A DNA stretch of 64,000 nt, taken from contig JADCFQ010000006.1 in assembly GCA_020249435.1 (NCBI GenBank), positions 52,296 through 116,295 on the forward strand, given 5' to 3'. The notes under the pieces were generated by a model that was given only the letters and a program-made list of their open reading frames with translations, ran no database searches and was not told where the DNA came from. The translations under genes and the position numbers were made by a program. Origin of the DNA: Roseomonas sp. (GTDB lineage Bacteria > Pseudomonadota > Alphaproteobacteria > Acetobacterales > Acetobacteraceae). Of this stretch, positions 28,492 to 37,455 are shown one piece after another. The first letter of the stretch is position 1, and each line of letters opens with the position of its first letter.

Positions 28492-31400
28492 CTAAAGCTT
28501 TACCACACCCGCACCAATCAAGCCCGCCAGCCGCGCCGCGATGGCGGGTGCCGCATTGGCATCCAACCCAAGCAGGCGATGAATCCCGGCAGCGAGTTCC
28601 GCTTCGGTCGTGGCCGGGCGCAGCGCCAAAAGTTTCTCGGCGGCAGCGGCGATCTCGCGTGGCGCTACGGCCGCGGCGCGGCGCAAATGGGCAGCGGCGG
28701 CGCGGCGATCCCTCGGCGCAATTGCAGCGCCTTCAGCCAGCAGAAAACCCTGTTCTTCCTTCACGCCATGCAATTGCCGCGCAAGCGCCAGGGCCTGGCG
28801 CAGCGCATCGCGCGCGGGCGTCGCCAGCGCTTCCAGCCCCCAGAGCAGGCGCACGCGTTCGCCAAGGCTTTCGGTTGTGATCGGTGATTCAACCGCGATG
28901 ATTTCAGCGAGGATACCCGCGAGTGTGGCAAAGGGCACATCGGCAATGGCGGTATTTTTTGGCACTTCCGGTGCGGCTTCTTGGTAAGGCTCAGTAAGGC
29001 CGGTTTCTGGCGTGGGTGCTGAGCTTTCAACAGCGCTCGCGGCTGGGGCAGCGCCGAGCAGCGCGGCGATGCGCGCGGCCTCCGCTTCTGGCCTGCCATA
29101 CCAGGAAAGCGACCAGGCCCGCGCGAGTTTCCAGCCCATGGCTTGGAGCGCGCTATCGCGGCCCCTTTCACGATCACGTGCGCAGCGCAGCGCCGCCCAA
29201 TCGCCGGCATCGGCTTCAATACCCAATACGTAATTGCCGGAATCGCGCGCTGCGACATCCAAAAACAGCCCCGCCATGCCAACACGCGGCACGGCTTCCT
29301 TGCCGGCAGCTTCTATCGCCTTGCCAATCGCCGTGGCCAAGGGCGCGGCCTGGGTTTTGGCAGCAGTCGCGCGTGCTCCATCCCCCGCCGCCGCAAAGGC
29401 AAGGAAGGTTTTGAGTGTCGCAACGCCACGCCCAGAAGCACGCGCCAAATCGATGTCATCCGCGCCGATCGAGGAAAACACCATGCAGCGCTTCTTGGCG
29501 CGCGTGATCAGCACATTCAGCCGGCGTTCGCCACCATCAGCGGAAAGCGGGCCGAAGCGCATGGCAAGCTTGCCATCAGCGCCGCGCCCATAGCCCACCG
29601 AAATCATGATCGAATCGCGTTCATCGCCCTGCACGTTTTCCAGGTTCTTCACGAAAAACGGCTCATCTGGGTGGGATGTGAAAAACGCCTCGGTATCTGG
29701 ATTCTCACGCCGCGCGGCTTCCACCGCATTCAGGATGGCATCACGCTGGCGGATGGAAAACGCTGCGACCCCCAAGGTATCGCCAGGCGTTTCGCGCGCA
29801 TGCGCGATCACCGCTTCCGCTACCGCACGGGCTTCTTCCGCGTTGGTGCCGGTGCCGCCGGTGTCAAACCGCCCTTCAACGCGCCGCAGAGAAAGCCCGA
29901 GCGCGGCAGATCGCGCGCGTGGCGATGGCAGGATGAAAAGCCGATTATCGTAGAATTCCGCATTTGATGTCGCGATCAGGCTTTCATGCCGGCTGCGATA
30001 ATGCCAACGCAGCATGGCCGATGGCAGGCCGCGCGCATTGCAAAGCCCCAGAATGCTTTCCACATCGCGCGCCGCGACAACATCAGGCGTATCTTCAGCA
30101 GCTTCGTCCCCTTCCTCGCCCGTCATGCGCTGGAAGAAGCGCGTGGGCGGCATTTGCTTGTCATCGCCCACCACCACCACCTGCCGGCAGCGTGCAATGG
30201 CGCCCAAGGCATCCACCGGTTCCACCTGGCTTGCTTCATCAATCACCAGCAGGTCAAAGGAAAGTCCGGGCTTCAGCCCATGCGGAGGGGCCAAGAATTG
30301 CGCCACCGAAAGCGGGCTCATCATGAAAATCGGTTTGGCCTTTTGCACCGCCTGGGAAGCGCGCAGCAGCAATTCGCGCACCGGCAAATGGCCGCGCTTT
30401 TTCTCCATCTCGCCACGCAATACGGCCATTCCAGATGCGCCATCACGCACTTCCTTGACGCGCAGCGCATGGGCATAAGCCGCTTCCGCGCGCGTCAACG
30501 TAATGCGTGCGCGATCGGCTTCGCGGAAATCCTCAACCAGCCGATCCGCCGCCGCGCCATCAAACGCCGCCAATTCCGGATGCTCCGCCATCGCAATGCG
30601 GAGCAAGCCTTCATGCAGCGCGAAGGAAAACACATCCTCGGCCGCTTCAGGCGCGACACGACCATCGGCCAGGCGTTCCAGCAAAGGCTCCAGCCCCACA
30701 GCCGAAGCGGCGGCACGGCGCCAGCCAAGCCAAGCGTCCAAAGCTTCCGGCGCCGCCGCCCAATCGCCGAGCCTTGCGGCAAGGGAAGTGAAGGCAGGTT
30801 CATCACTGCCGAAGGCGATACGCGCATCAAGCTTTGTTGCCTGCTGCATTTCCTGAAAGGCATCCAAGGCCGCTTGCAGCGGCGCAGCATCGGCGGGCTT
30901 GGCACCCTGCGCGAGAGCCATCAGCGCTGCCGCGCCATGGGTTTTGCGCCAAGCGAGCAGGGCAGCGAGCGGCGCAAGATCACTCGCCTCCCCCTGCCAG
31001 AGCGCCCCAAAAGCTGCGCGGCCCAAGGCATCACCCTGGCGCAAGGCGTCGCGTGCGGCCTGCCCAGCCAGCGCAGCATCCAGCGCCGGCAGCGGGTTTT
31101 CCGCATCGCGCGCAATGCGTGCCGCGAGCGTTTTGGCATCACGCCGCGCGCCGGACAAAAAGCCGAAAACACCACCAGCTTCGGCGAGCGTCGTGCGCGC
31201 TTCCGCAATCCCCGTCACATCCAAGGCACCCGGCAAAAGCTGCGGATCTGCCTTGGCTTTTTGCACATCACCAACTGCGCGCACCAGGGCTTCCAGCGGC
31301 GCCAGATCGCTCGCCCAGGCTTCGTGCTTCAGCGCCGCTGCATCATGCGCCGGTGCCGCCGCCAGGGCAGGGTTCAGGGCAAGCGCGCCCTCCGCTGCCC

Positions 31401-33006
31401 TCGGCCCGGCCTCTGCGCCCAGCGCTGCCCCCGCTGCGGCGAAGGCACGAATCCAAGCGGGCAGCCGCCCCAGCAACCGATCCGCATCGGCTGGGCCGAT
31501 ATCGGCCATCACGCCGCGCCAGGGGCTTTGCGCGCCGCCATCCGCCGCATAGCCCGCCAGCAATTTTATCGCATCGCGCCGCGCTTCAATCGCCGCCGCA
31601 TCCCATGCTGCTGCATTCACGGAAAAATCCGGCGCCGCCACACCGCGTTGGCGCAAGCCAACCAGCGCGCCGATCACCTGATGCAGCGCCATGCCCGAAG
31701 CGCCCACGTTGCCGCGCATCGCCGCCGCATGGCGATTGATCCGCCCGCGCAGCGACCCAAGGCGACGCACCACCGCCTCACGATCAGGCTTTGGCGGCAT
31801 GGGCAAGGAAAGCGTCGCGCGCAATTCATCCAGCACTGCGCGCTTGGATTGCTTTTCCGAATGCAATTCCAGGCAAGCGGCACCAAGGCCAATACTCTCC
31901 AGCCGGCGCTTCACCACTTCCAGCGCGGCGAGTTTTTCAGCGACGAACAAAACGCTTCGCCCATCCAGCACGGCCTGGGCGATGATATTGCTGATGGTCT
32001 GGCTTTTGCCCGTGCCGGGCGGGCCTTGGATGACAACATGCCCACCGCGCCGGACAGCTTCCGCCGCCAGCGCCTGGCTGCCATCCACATCCATCACATG
32101 ATCCAGCCGCTCCACCGGAATTTCCACATCCACATCGGCGTCATCGGCAAAAACCGGCGGGATCGAAAGTGCTTCTCCACCCACCAGCGCGCGCACCATG
32201 GGGTGATCGGCAAGGCCGGGATTTTCCTCAGGTCCAAGGTCTCGCCACATCAGAAACTTGGCGAAGGAGAACAACCCAATCGCCAGCGCATCCGCATCCA
32301 CCCGCCAATGCGCGCGTTCCGCCACCAGCGCGGCGACGGCTTCCGCCCAGGCGGTCGGCGTATAGGCATCAGCGTCGAAATCCGGCAGCGCTGCCTTGAA
32401 ATTCACCTTGAGCATTTCGCGGAGCGAGAGATTCTCCGCAATATCGCCCGCCGCACCACGCAGCTTGAAATTCTGCGAAACCCCTTCGCGCTCCAAGGCC
32501 ACCGGCAGCAGCGCAAGCGGCGCGCGGCGTTCGGTTTCGGGCGTTGCGGGATCGCGCCAGATCAGTGCGCCAAGCGCCAAATAAAGCGTGGGCACACCGG
32601 TTTCTTCGCGCGCCGTGCGCGCATCCTGCATGATATCGCGCAGCCGCCGCACCAAATCAGAAGGCGGCAATTGCACGCGGAGCCTATCATCGCGCTGATA
32701 GTCTTCCCGCGCGGCGTCAGCCTTCGCAGTGCCAACACCTTCTGCCTTCACCTTCACGCTCCGCGCGCGGCGCGGCTTGCCTGGGTTGGGTTCCTCAGGC
32801 GTCGCGTCAGATGCGGTGGCCGAGGCTTCAAAGCCAAAGGCGCGGCCCGCCTGCAACGCGCCGAGCACGAAATCCGCATCCTCATCATCAATGATCATCA
32901 CACCACGGGAAGCGCCTGGCTTCGGCAGGGATAGCAGGCGGTTGCGCGTGGAAAGATCAAGCAGGCCCCGGCGGGCTTCTTCCAAGGCGGTGCGCAGATC
33001 CTTCAT
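28492..33006 (-). CDS. DUF4011/SF1 helicase/MTES_1575-type endonuclease/DUF3320 multidomain protein
   Basis: 1504 aa. The N-terminus (about 1-280) matches the DUF4011 type (LRTALEEARRGLLDLSTRNRLLSL). An SF1 helicase core follows: Walker A GPPGTGKSQ at 328-336, DEASQ Walker B near 922, GDDKQMPP, and motif VI (ERRLNVLITRAKKR). A long Ala-rich helical insertion separates the two helicase halves. Around residue 1260 comes a Vsr/PD-(D/E)XK-like domain (GIEADAGDWAALRCARDRERGRD then GWKLARAWSLSWYG, cut here into motifs IEAD and ARDRER). The C-terminal ~150 residues look like DUF3320. Helicase-nuclease proteins of this layout are suspected in phage or plasmid defence. A 53-residue membrane protein gene lies 4 bp upstream. 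Confidence 0.88.
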   Translation of the reverse strand: MKDLRTALEEARRGLLDLSTRNRLLSLPKPGASRGVMIIDDEDADFVLGALQAGRAFGFEASATASDATPEEPNPGKPRRARSVKVKAEGVGTAKADAAREDYQRDDRLRVQLPPSDLVRRLRDIMQDARTAREETGVPTLYLALGALIWRDPATPETERRAPLALLPVALEREGVSQNFKLRGAAGDIAENLSLREMLKVNFKAALPDFDADAYTPTAWAEAVAALVAERAHWRVDADALAIGLFSFAKFLMWRDLGPEENPGLADHPMVRALVGGEALSIPPVFADDADVDVEIPVERLDHVMDVDGSQALAAEAVRRGGHVVIQGPPGTGKSQTISNIIAQAVLDGRSVLFVAEKLAALEVVKRRLESIGLGAACLELHSEKQSKRAVLDELRATLSLPMPPKPDREAVVRRLGSLRGRINRHAAAMRGNVGASGMALHQVIGALVGLRQRGVAAPDFSVNAAAWDAAAIEARRDAIKLLAGYAADGGAQSPWRGVMADIGPADADRLLGRLPAWIRAFAAAGAALGAEAGPRAAEGALALNPALAAAPAHDAAALKHEAWASDLAPLEALVRAVGDVQKAKADPQLLPGALDVTGIAEARTTLAEAGGVFGFLSGARRDAKTLAARIARDAENPLPALDAALAGQAARDALRQGDALGRAAFGALWQGEASDLAPLAALLAWRKTHGAAALMALAQGAKPADAAPLQAALDAFQEMQQATKLDARIAFGSDEPAFTSLAARLGDWAAAPEALDAWLGWRRAAASAVGLEPLLERLADGRVAPEAAEDVFSFALHEGLLRIAMAEHPELAAFDGAAADRLVEDFREADRARITLTRAEAAYAHALRVKEVRDGASGMAVLRGEMEKKRGHLPVRELLLRASQAVQKAKPIFMMSPLSVAQFLAPPHGLKPGLSFDLLVIDEASQVEPVDALGAIARCRQVVVVGDDKQMPPTRFFQRMTGEEGDEAAEDTPDVVAARDVESILGLCNARGLPSAMLRWHYRSRHESLIATSNAEFYDNRLFILPSPRARSAALGLSLRRVEGRFDTGGTGTNAEEARAVAEAVIAHARETPGDTLGVAAFSIRQRDAILNAVEAARRENPDTEAFFTSHPDEPFFVKNLENVQGDERDSIMISVGYGRGADGKLAMRFGPLSADGGERRLNVLITRAKKRCMVFSSIGADDIDLARASGRGVATLKTFLAFAAAGDGARATAAKTQAAPLATAIGKAIEAAGKEAVPRVGMAGLFLDVAARDSGNYVLGIEADAGDWAALRCARDRERGRDSALQAMGWKLARAWSLSWYGRPEAEAARIAALLGAAPAASAVESSAPTPETGLTEPYQEAAPEVPKNTAIADVPFATLAGILAEIIAVESPITTESLGERVRLLWGLEALATPARDALRQALALARQLHGVKEEQGFLLAEGAAIAPRDRRAAAAHLRRAAAVAPREIAAAAEKLLALRPATTEAELAAGIHRLLGLDANAAPAIAARLAGLIGAGVVKL

Positions 33007-33010
33007 GGGA

Positions 33011-33172
33011 TTATTTTTTCCGGAAGGCGAAGGTGACCAGCAGCACCAGGCCGACCAGCGCCAGAATGGCCATCATGCCCTGCACAACCTCAAAATTCGG
33101 GGAAGCGGGGCTGATGAAAATGGACGCGGCCTTGGCGCCCAGCATCATCAGGGTTTGCAGAATCCATTCCAT
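33011..33172 (-). CDS. small membrane protein (53 aa) upstream of the helicase-nuclease
   Basis: ATG at 33172, TAA at 33013-33011. The product starts MEWILQTLMMLGAKAASIF, has a short amphipathic/hydrophobic N-terminal half, and then one clear TM helix (about residues 33-50, MMAILALVGLVLLVTFAF) ending in RKK. The stop is 4 bp before the helicase start codon, so the pair would be cotranslated. There is no strong ribosome site (AGGG 9 nt upstream). I do not recognise the family. A functional tie to the helicase is inferred only from spacing. Confidence 0.65.
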   Translation of the reverse strand: MEWILQTLMMLGAKAASIFISPASPNFEVVQGMMAILALVGLVLLVTFAFRKK

Positions 33173-33258
33173 TGAAGCGCCCTATCCGGTCGTTGCGCGG
33201 GGCGGCCATGCCCGAGAGCCAGTCTTGCACATCCCCAGGCGCAGTCGAAGGGTGATTT

Positions 33259-33780
33259 TCAGGCCGGCGGCGGCCCTGGCAAAAGCCGGTTTTCCAGGCT
33301 TTCGATCCGTTCCAGCGATGTCTTGAGCAGTGCAATCAATTCCGCCACCTGCTGTTCGCGCAAAAGGTCTATTTTTTCATGCAGCAGGCTGATTTCGGCC
33401 TCGGCCCGGATATTCACCTGATAATCCGCAATGGACCTGAGCCGATCTATATCCGCCTGGCGGTTCTGGCTCATCATAATGATGGGCGCGGTATAGGCGG
33501 CCTGGAAGGACAGCATCAGGTTCAACAGGATGAAGGGATAGGGGTCCCAAGCACCCCCGCCCAGCGTGATATTGGCCGCAAGCCAGGCGAGCAAAAGCCC
33601 TGATTGGATCAGGATAAAGCGCCAGGAACCGACGATGGCCGCGACCAGATCGGATAATCTTTCGCCAAGGGTCAATTGGGGCGCTGGCTCATCCCCGCGG
33701 CGCCTTTCGCGCGCGCGGATCAGCGTGGACCTTAAATGGCTGTGGCGGCGGTGATTGGGCGCTTCGGGATGGCGGGCCAT
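33259..33780 (-). CDS. DUF1003 domain membrane protein
   Basis: 173 aa from the ATG at 33780, which has GAGGGG upstream; a longer frame to 33918 would overlap manC and lacks one. The DUF1003 core has two TM helices: SWRFILIQSGLLLAWLAANI and PFILLNLMLSFQAAYTAPII, followed by the conserved MMSQNRQADIDR. A coiled-coil tail (about 125-170, ISLLHEKIDLLREQQVAELIALL) follows. The family is often called a predicted membrane protein; its role is unknown. Confidence 0.88.
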   Translation of the reverse strand: MARHPEAPNHRRHSHLRSTLIRARERRRGDEPAPQLTLGERLSDLVAAIVGSWRFILIQSGLLLAWLAANITLGGGAWDPYPFILLNLMLSFQAAYTAPIIMMSQNRQADIDRLRSIADYQVNIRAEAEISLLHEKIDLLREQQVAELIALLKTSLERIESLENRLLPGPPPA

Positions 33781-33844
33781 GCGGCTTTCCCCTCTGGAAA
33801 GCCCAAAGCCTGCACCAGCCCGCGCCGTTGCAACATGCGGAAGA

Positions 33845-35266
33845 TCAACTCCGCCCGTAAGTATCCTCAAAACGGACGATATCATCCTCACCAAGGTAAG
33901 ACCCGGATTGCACCTCAATCAGGGTCAGCGGGATCTTGCCGGGGTTTTCCATGCGGTGGATGCAACCAAGCGGCAGATAGACGCTTTCATTCTCCCGCAG
34001 CATGATTTCCTCACCATCGCGGCGCACAATGGCGGTGCCGGAGACCACCACCCAATGCTCGGCGCGGTGAAAGTGCTTTTGCAGGGAAAGCTTGGCGCCG
34101 GGGCGAACCTCGATCTTTTTCACCTGGAAGCGGTCGCCCATGATCAGGCCCTCATAATGGCCCCAGGGGCGATAGGCGCGACGATGTTCGGTCGCTTCCT
34201 TGGCGCCGCGCGCCTTCAGCCGGTCCACCAGCTTTTTCACATCCTGCGCATGGTCGCGATGCATCGCCAGCACAGCATCATCCGTTACCACCACCACGGC
34301 ATCTTGCAGCCCGATCACGCCGGTCAGGATGGTTTCGCTGCGGACATAGCAATTCTTCGCATCCACCAATTCCACCGGACCATGCGTTGCATTGCCGGCG
34401 GCGTCCTTTGGCTGAATCTCCCACAGCGCAGCCCAGGAACCGATATCGGACCAACCAATGGCAGCCGGCACCACGGCGGCTTTCTGCGTGCGTTCCATCA
34501 CCGCGTAATCAATGCTGATGGCAGGCGTGGCCGCGAAGGCGGCTGCTTCAAGGCGGATGAAATCGCCATCGCGCGCGGCAGCGGCAACGGCGGCACGCAC
34601 ACCCTTCAGCACTTCCGGCGCATGGGCTTCCAATTCCGCCAGCATGGTCGCGGCGGTCGCGACAAACATGCCGGAATTCCACAAATGCCGGCCGGTTTTG
34701 AGAAACTCCGCCGCACGCGCCGCATCGGGCTTTTCCACAAAGCGCGCAATGCGCTTGACGCCTTCACTGCCGGGCAGGGCATCGCCTGTTTCGATATAGC
34801 CATAGCCGGTCTCGGGCGCGGTGGGCTGCATGCCGAAGGTGACAATCGCCCCCGCCCTTGCTGCCGCGGCCGCCTTGGCAAGAGCCGCTTGCAGCGCTGC
34901 CACATCACCAATCGCAGCATCGGCGGGCATGAACCAAAGGACAGCGCCTGGCGCCGTTTCCTCGGCCAAAAGGGCGGCGACCGCCATGGCCGGGGCGCTA
35001 TTGCGGCCCACCGGTTCCAGCACAATGGCCGCGCCCTTGTCGCGCAATTGCTCGGCCACCAGAAAGCGATGCGCTTCATTGCAAACAACCATCGGCGGCA
35101 GGAAGCCAGCGCCCGCACCCCGCGCGGCGGTTTCCGCCAGCATGGTTTTATCTGAAGCCAGCGGCCAGAATTGCTTCGGGTAGCTTTCGCGCGACAGCGG
35201 CCAGAGCCGCGTGCCGGTGCCGCCGGAAAGGATCACGGGCAGGATCGGGGGGGTATTGGCGTTCAT
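33845..35266 (-). CDS. manC: mannose-1-phosphate guanylyltransferase / mannose-6-phosphate isomerase
   Basis: Bifunctional GDP-mannose synthesis enzyme of the AlgA/XanB/CpsB type, 473 aa. The pyrophosphorylase signature GGTGTRLWPLSRESYPKQF is at the N-terminus; FVEKPDAARA is the sugar-binding motif. The C-terminal cupin (from PWGHYEGLIMGDRFQVK) with QKHFHRAEHW holds the metal-binding His of type II phosphomannose isomerase. The ATG at 35266 is used; a TTG at 35272 has better spacing (6 nt) from the GGAG site and is possible. It supplies GDP-mannose for surface polysaccharide, though no polysaccharide cluster is adjacent. Confidence 0.93.
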   Translation of the reverse strand: MNANTPPILPVILSGGTGTRLWPLSRESYPKQFWPLASDKTMLAETAARGAGAGFLPPMVVCNEAHRFLVAEQLRDKGAAIVLEPVGRNSAPAMAVAALLAEETAPGAVLWFMPADAAIGDVAALQAALAKAAAAARAGAIVTFGMQPTAPETGYGYIETGDALPGSEGVKRIARFVEKPDAARAAEFLKTGRHLWNSGMFVATAATMLAELEAHAPEVLKGVRAAVAAAARDGDFIRLEAAAFAATPAISIDYAVMERTQKAAVVPAAIGWSDIGSWAALWEIQPKDAAGNATHGPVELVDAKNCYVRSETILTGVIGLQDAVVVVTDDAVLAMHRDHAQDVKKLVDRLKARGAKEATEHRRAYRPWGHYEGLIMGDRFQVKKIEVRPGAKLSLQKHFHRAEHWVVVSGTAIVRRDGEEIMLRENESVYLPLGCIHRMENPGKIPLTLIEVQSGSYLGEDDIVRFEDTYGRS

Positions 35267-35403
35267 GGGCAATGATTACTCCGCATTCTGCGGCGCTTAG
35301 GGGCAAATCGGGGCAAAGCCAAGGCAAAGCGGGCCGGGCGTTTCCCCGGAAGGGCTTCCGGTATAGGTTCCCTTCCCCCATCACGCCTGAAAGTCGCCCC
35401 GCC

Positions 35404-35850
35404 TTGGATCAGCCTACCCTGCCCGCCATTCCGGAAGGCTTCGTGCCGCGTCCTGCCGGGGGGCCGTTTCTGGAGCCCATCGGCCCCATCATGATCCGGC
35501 GCGACCACGGGCCGCTCGCCTTCGGGCTGCGGATTGAAAAGCGCCATTGCAACAGCAAGGACATGGCCCATGGCGGCATGTTGGCGACCTTCGCCGACCT
35601 CGCACTTGGCATTGGCGGCTTCAACCTGGCTGGCGTGACGGGGTTCTTCACCACCATCAGCCTGAATTCGGATTACCTGGCCCCTGCCCTGCTTGGCACC
35701 TGGCTGCAATGTGAGCCCGTGCTGCTACGGCGCACCCGCACCTTAGTCTTTGCCCAAGGCGTCTGCACCGCCGATGGCAAGCCGGTGTTGCGCGCGAGTG
35801 GCGTTTTCGCCCTGCCGCGGGAGGCTGCACCCCAGCCCCCCAGCGGCTGA
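35404..35850 (+). CDS. PaaI-family hotdog thioesterase
   Basis: 148 aa if translation starts at TTG 35404; the frame stays open upstream to 35272 but that part is not family-like and overlaps the manC promoter side, so the start is uncertain. The hotdog core shows NSKDMAHGGMLATFADLALG, with the HGG and Asp typical of PaaI/YdiI acyl-CoA thioesterases, and SLNSDYLAPALLG. It is divergent from manC and convergent with the interrupted gene downstream. Substrate not predictable. Confidence 0.82.
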   Translation: MDQPTLPAIPEGFVPRPAGGPFLEPIGPIMIRRDHGPLAFGLRIEKRHCNSKDMAHGGMLATFADLALGIGGFNLAGVTGFFTTISLNSDYLAPALLGTWLQCEPVLLRRTRTLVFAQGVCTADGKPVLRASGVFALPREAAPQPPSG

Positions 35851-35856
35851 GCTAAA

Positions 35857-36369
35857 TCACCCGTCGCGGCGCGCTTGGGCGCGCTTGTTCTGGGCGGAGA
35901 CGCTGCCCACCCGCGCGCCATGCACGTGGCTTCTGCCCTTCGCATTCCCTTTATTCTGCATGCCGGCGCTGGCACCGAAGCCCGAACCCGGATGCTGGGC
36001 GCGCTGCGCCTGACGGCGGGCGAGCGCTTCCTTGAGCGCGGCGCGATGCTCTTCACGGCGGCGTTCCTGTGTCAGTTCATCAAAGCGGCTATTCACGCGC
36101 TTCAGCGCCGAGGCATAAACCTGCTTGCGGCGGGTGGCCTTGCCGGCTTCGGCATTCGCCGCTGCGCGGGCATCGCCCTTGCCACGCTTGGCGCGGTGGC
36201 CTTCCCGGATCAGGTCGCGCAGTTTGGCGTGTTCGGCGCGCAGCCGGGTCGCGATGGCGCGAAGCTCCTCAGGCGGCAGGGTGGCGATGGCCGGCTGATG
36301 GGTCGGCGCAATAAGGGAGAAGGCGTCGTGGCCCAGAAGGTCGCGTTATTCGCGCTGAGAAATCGCCAT
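35857..36369 (-). pseudogene. conserved-looking basic helical protein interrupted by an in-frame TAA at codon 8
   Basis: An ATG at 36369 follows a good AAGGAG site (spacing 7), and translation gives MAISQRE then TAA (36348-36346). The same frame then stays open for 162 further codons to 35857: RDLLGHDAFSLIAPTHQPA, LPPEELRAIATRLRAEHAKLRDL, KATRRKQVYASALKRVNSRFDEL, and a basic tail KRAQARRDG. The regular helical, Lys/Arg-rich character on both sides of the stop suggests one gene with a recent nonsense change. A downstream ATG at 36096 could give a 79-aa fragment. I do not know the function; RNA or DNA binding is suggested only by charge. Confidence 0.6.
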
Positions 36370-36474
36370 GGCGTTTGCTCCTTTTTGTTGATGGTCAATT
36401 GTTGCTACCGGGCAGGGCTGGCCTGTCCATGGTGGATGCGTCCCGAAGCTGTGCTCAGTGTGCAGGGCTTGGCG

Positions 36475-37455
36475 CTACCGATACAAGCCCGCTGCCCGCG
36501 CCGCCTGCGTCGCCAAGGCCACCATCAGCGCGAAGTTCGGCATGGGCACGCCCAAATCCCGCCCCAACTGCAAGGGCGCAGTGAACAGCGCGTCAATTTC
36601 CATCGGCCGGCCCAATTCCAGATCCTGCAGGATGGAAGGCTTATGCGCGGTCTCCCCAAAGCGGCGCATGCGCACTTCGCCTGGCACTTTCAAATCATGC
36701 CCAAGCGCGCGGGCGAGTGCCGTACCCTCATCGGAAATCCTCACCCCGGCTTCGAAGATGGCGGGGTCAGCCAGTGTTGCCTTCATATCCTGACGCGAGA
36801 GCAGGCAAAGCGGCCCCACCACCATATTGCCGAGCAGCTTGCCCCAAATGCGGTGGCGGATATTGGCAACCGCTTCGGTCGGCATGCCGCCCGCACTCAG
36901 CAGCGCCGCCAAGGTCTGGGCGCGTGGCGAAACGGCGCCATCAGGCTCCCCGAGATAAAGCTTGAGGTCAGCATGTTCCGAGGTGACGATGCCAGGTGCG
37001 ACCACCGCACTCGCGGCATAGATCACGCCGCCAATCGCGCGTTCCACACCCACGGCACGGCGCAACGCGTCATCGGGGTCCAGCACAGGCAGGCGCTTAC
37101 CTTCCAAGGTGCCGCCAATGCCATCGAAATACCACCAGGGAATGCCATTCATGATGAAGGCAACAGGTGTATCGGGCCCAAGCAAAGGCGCGATCCCTGC
37201 GGCTACTGCTGGCAAGGCTGGCGCTTTGACGGTGACCAGCACGGCATCCACCGGGCCAATCTCGGCGGCGTCCTCCGCGGCCTGCACCGGAAAGGTCTGA
37301 TCACCTTCAACGGAGCGCAGCGTGATGCCGCGCGCCCGCATCGCGGCCAGATGGGCGCCGCGCGCGATCACGCTAACCTCAGCGCCGGCGGCGGCCAAGC
37401 GCGCCGCCAGATGCGCGCCAATGGCGCCCGCGCCATAGACGCAAATGCGCTTCAC
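36475..37455 (-). CDS. 2-dehydropantoate 2-reductase family protein
   Basis: 326 aa, starting at GTG 37455, which overlaps the creatininase-gene stop (GTGA). The N-terminal NADPH site is ICVYGAGAIGAHLA; VLVTVKAPALPAV and IMNGIP follow; the C-terminal ApbA helix domain has KLLGNMVVGPLC and a Glu/Asp-rich RPMEIDALFTAP. PanE makes pantoate for CoA synthesis. The operon with a creatininase and an amidohydrolase, rather than panB/panC, suggests that this copy may be a catabolic paralogue. Confidence 0.88.
   Translation of the reverse strand: MKRICVYGAGAIGAHLAARLAAAGAEVSVIARGAHLAAMRARGITLRSVEGDQTFPVQAAEDAAEIGPVDAVLVTVKAPALPAVAAGIAPLLGPDTPVAFIMNGIPWWYFDGIGGTLEGKRLPVLDPDDALRRAVGVERAIGGVIYAASAVVAPGIVTSEHADLKLYLGEPDGAVSPRAQTLAALLSAGGMPTEAVANIRHRIWGKLLGNMVVGPLCLLSRQDMKATLADPAIFEAGVRISDEGTALARALGHDLKVPGEVRMRRFGETAHKPSILQDLELGRPMEIDALFTAPLQLGRDLGVPMPNFALMVALATQAARAAGLYR

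Noticed and set aside
29986..32934. 982-codon open frame antisense to the helicase-nuclease gene
   Set aside because: GC-rich codon shadow: His/Arg/Gln-rich with no domain, while the opposite strand carries clear helicase motifs.
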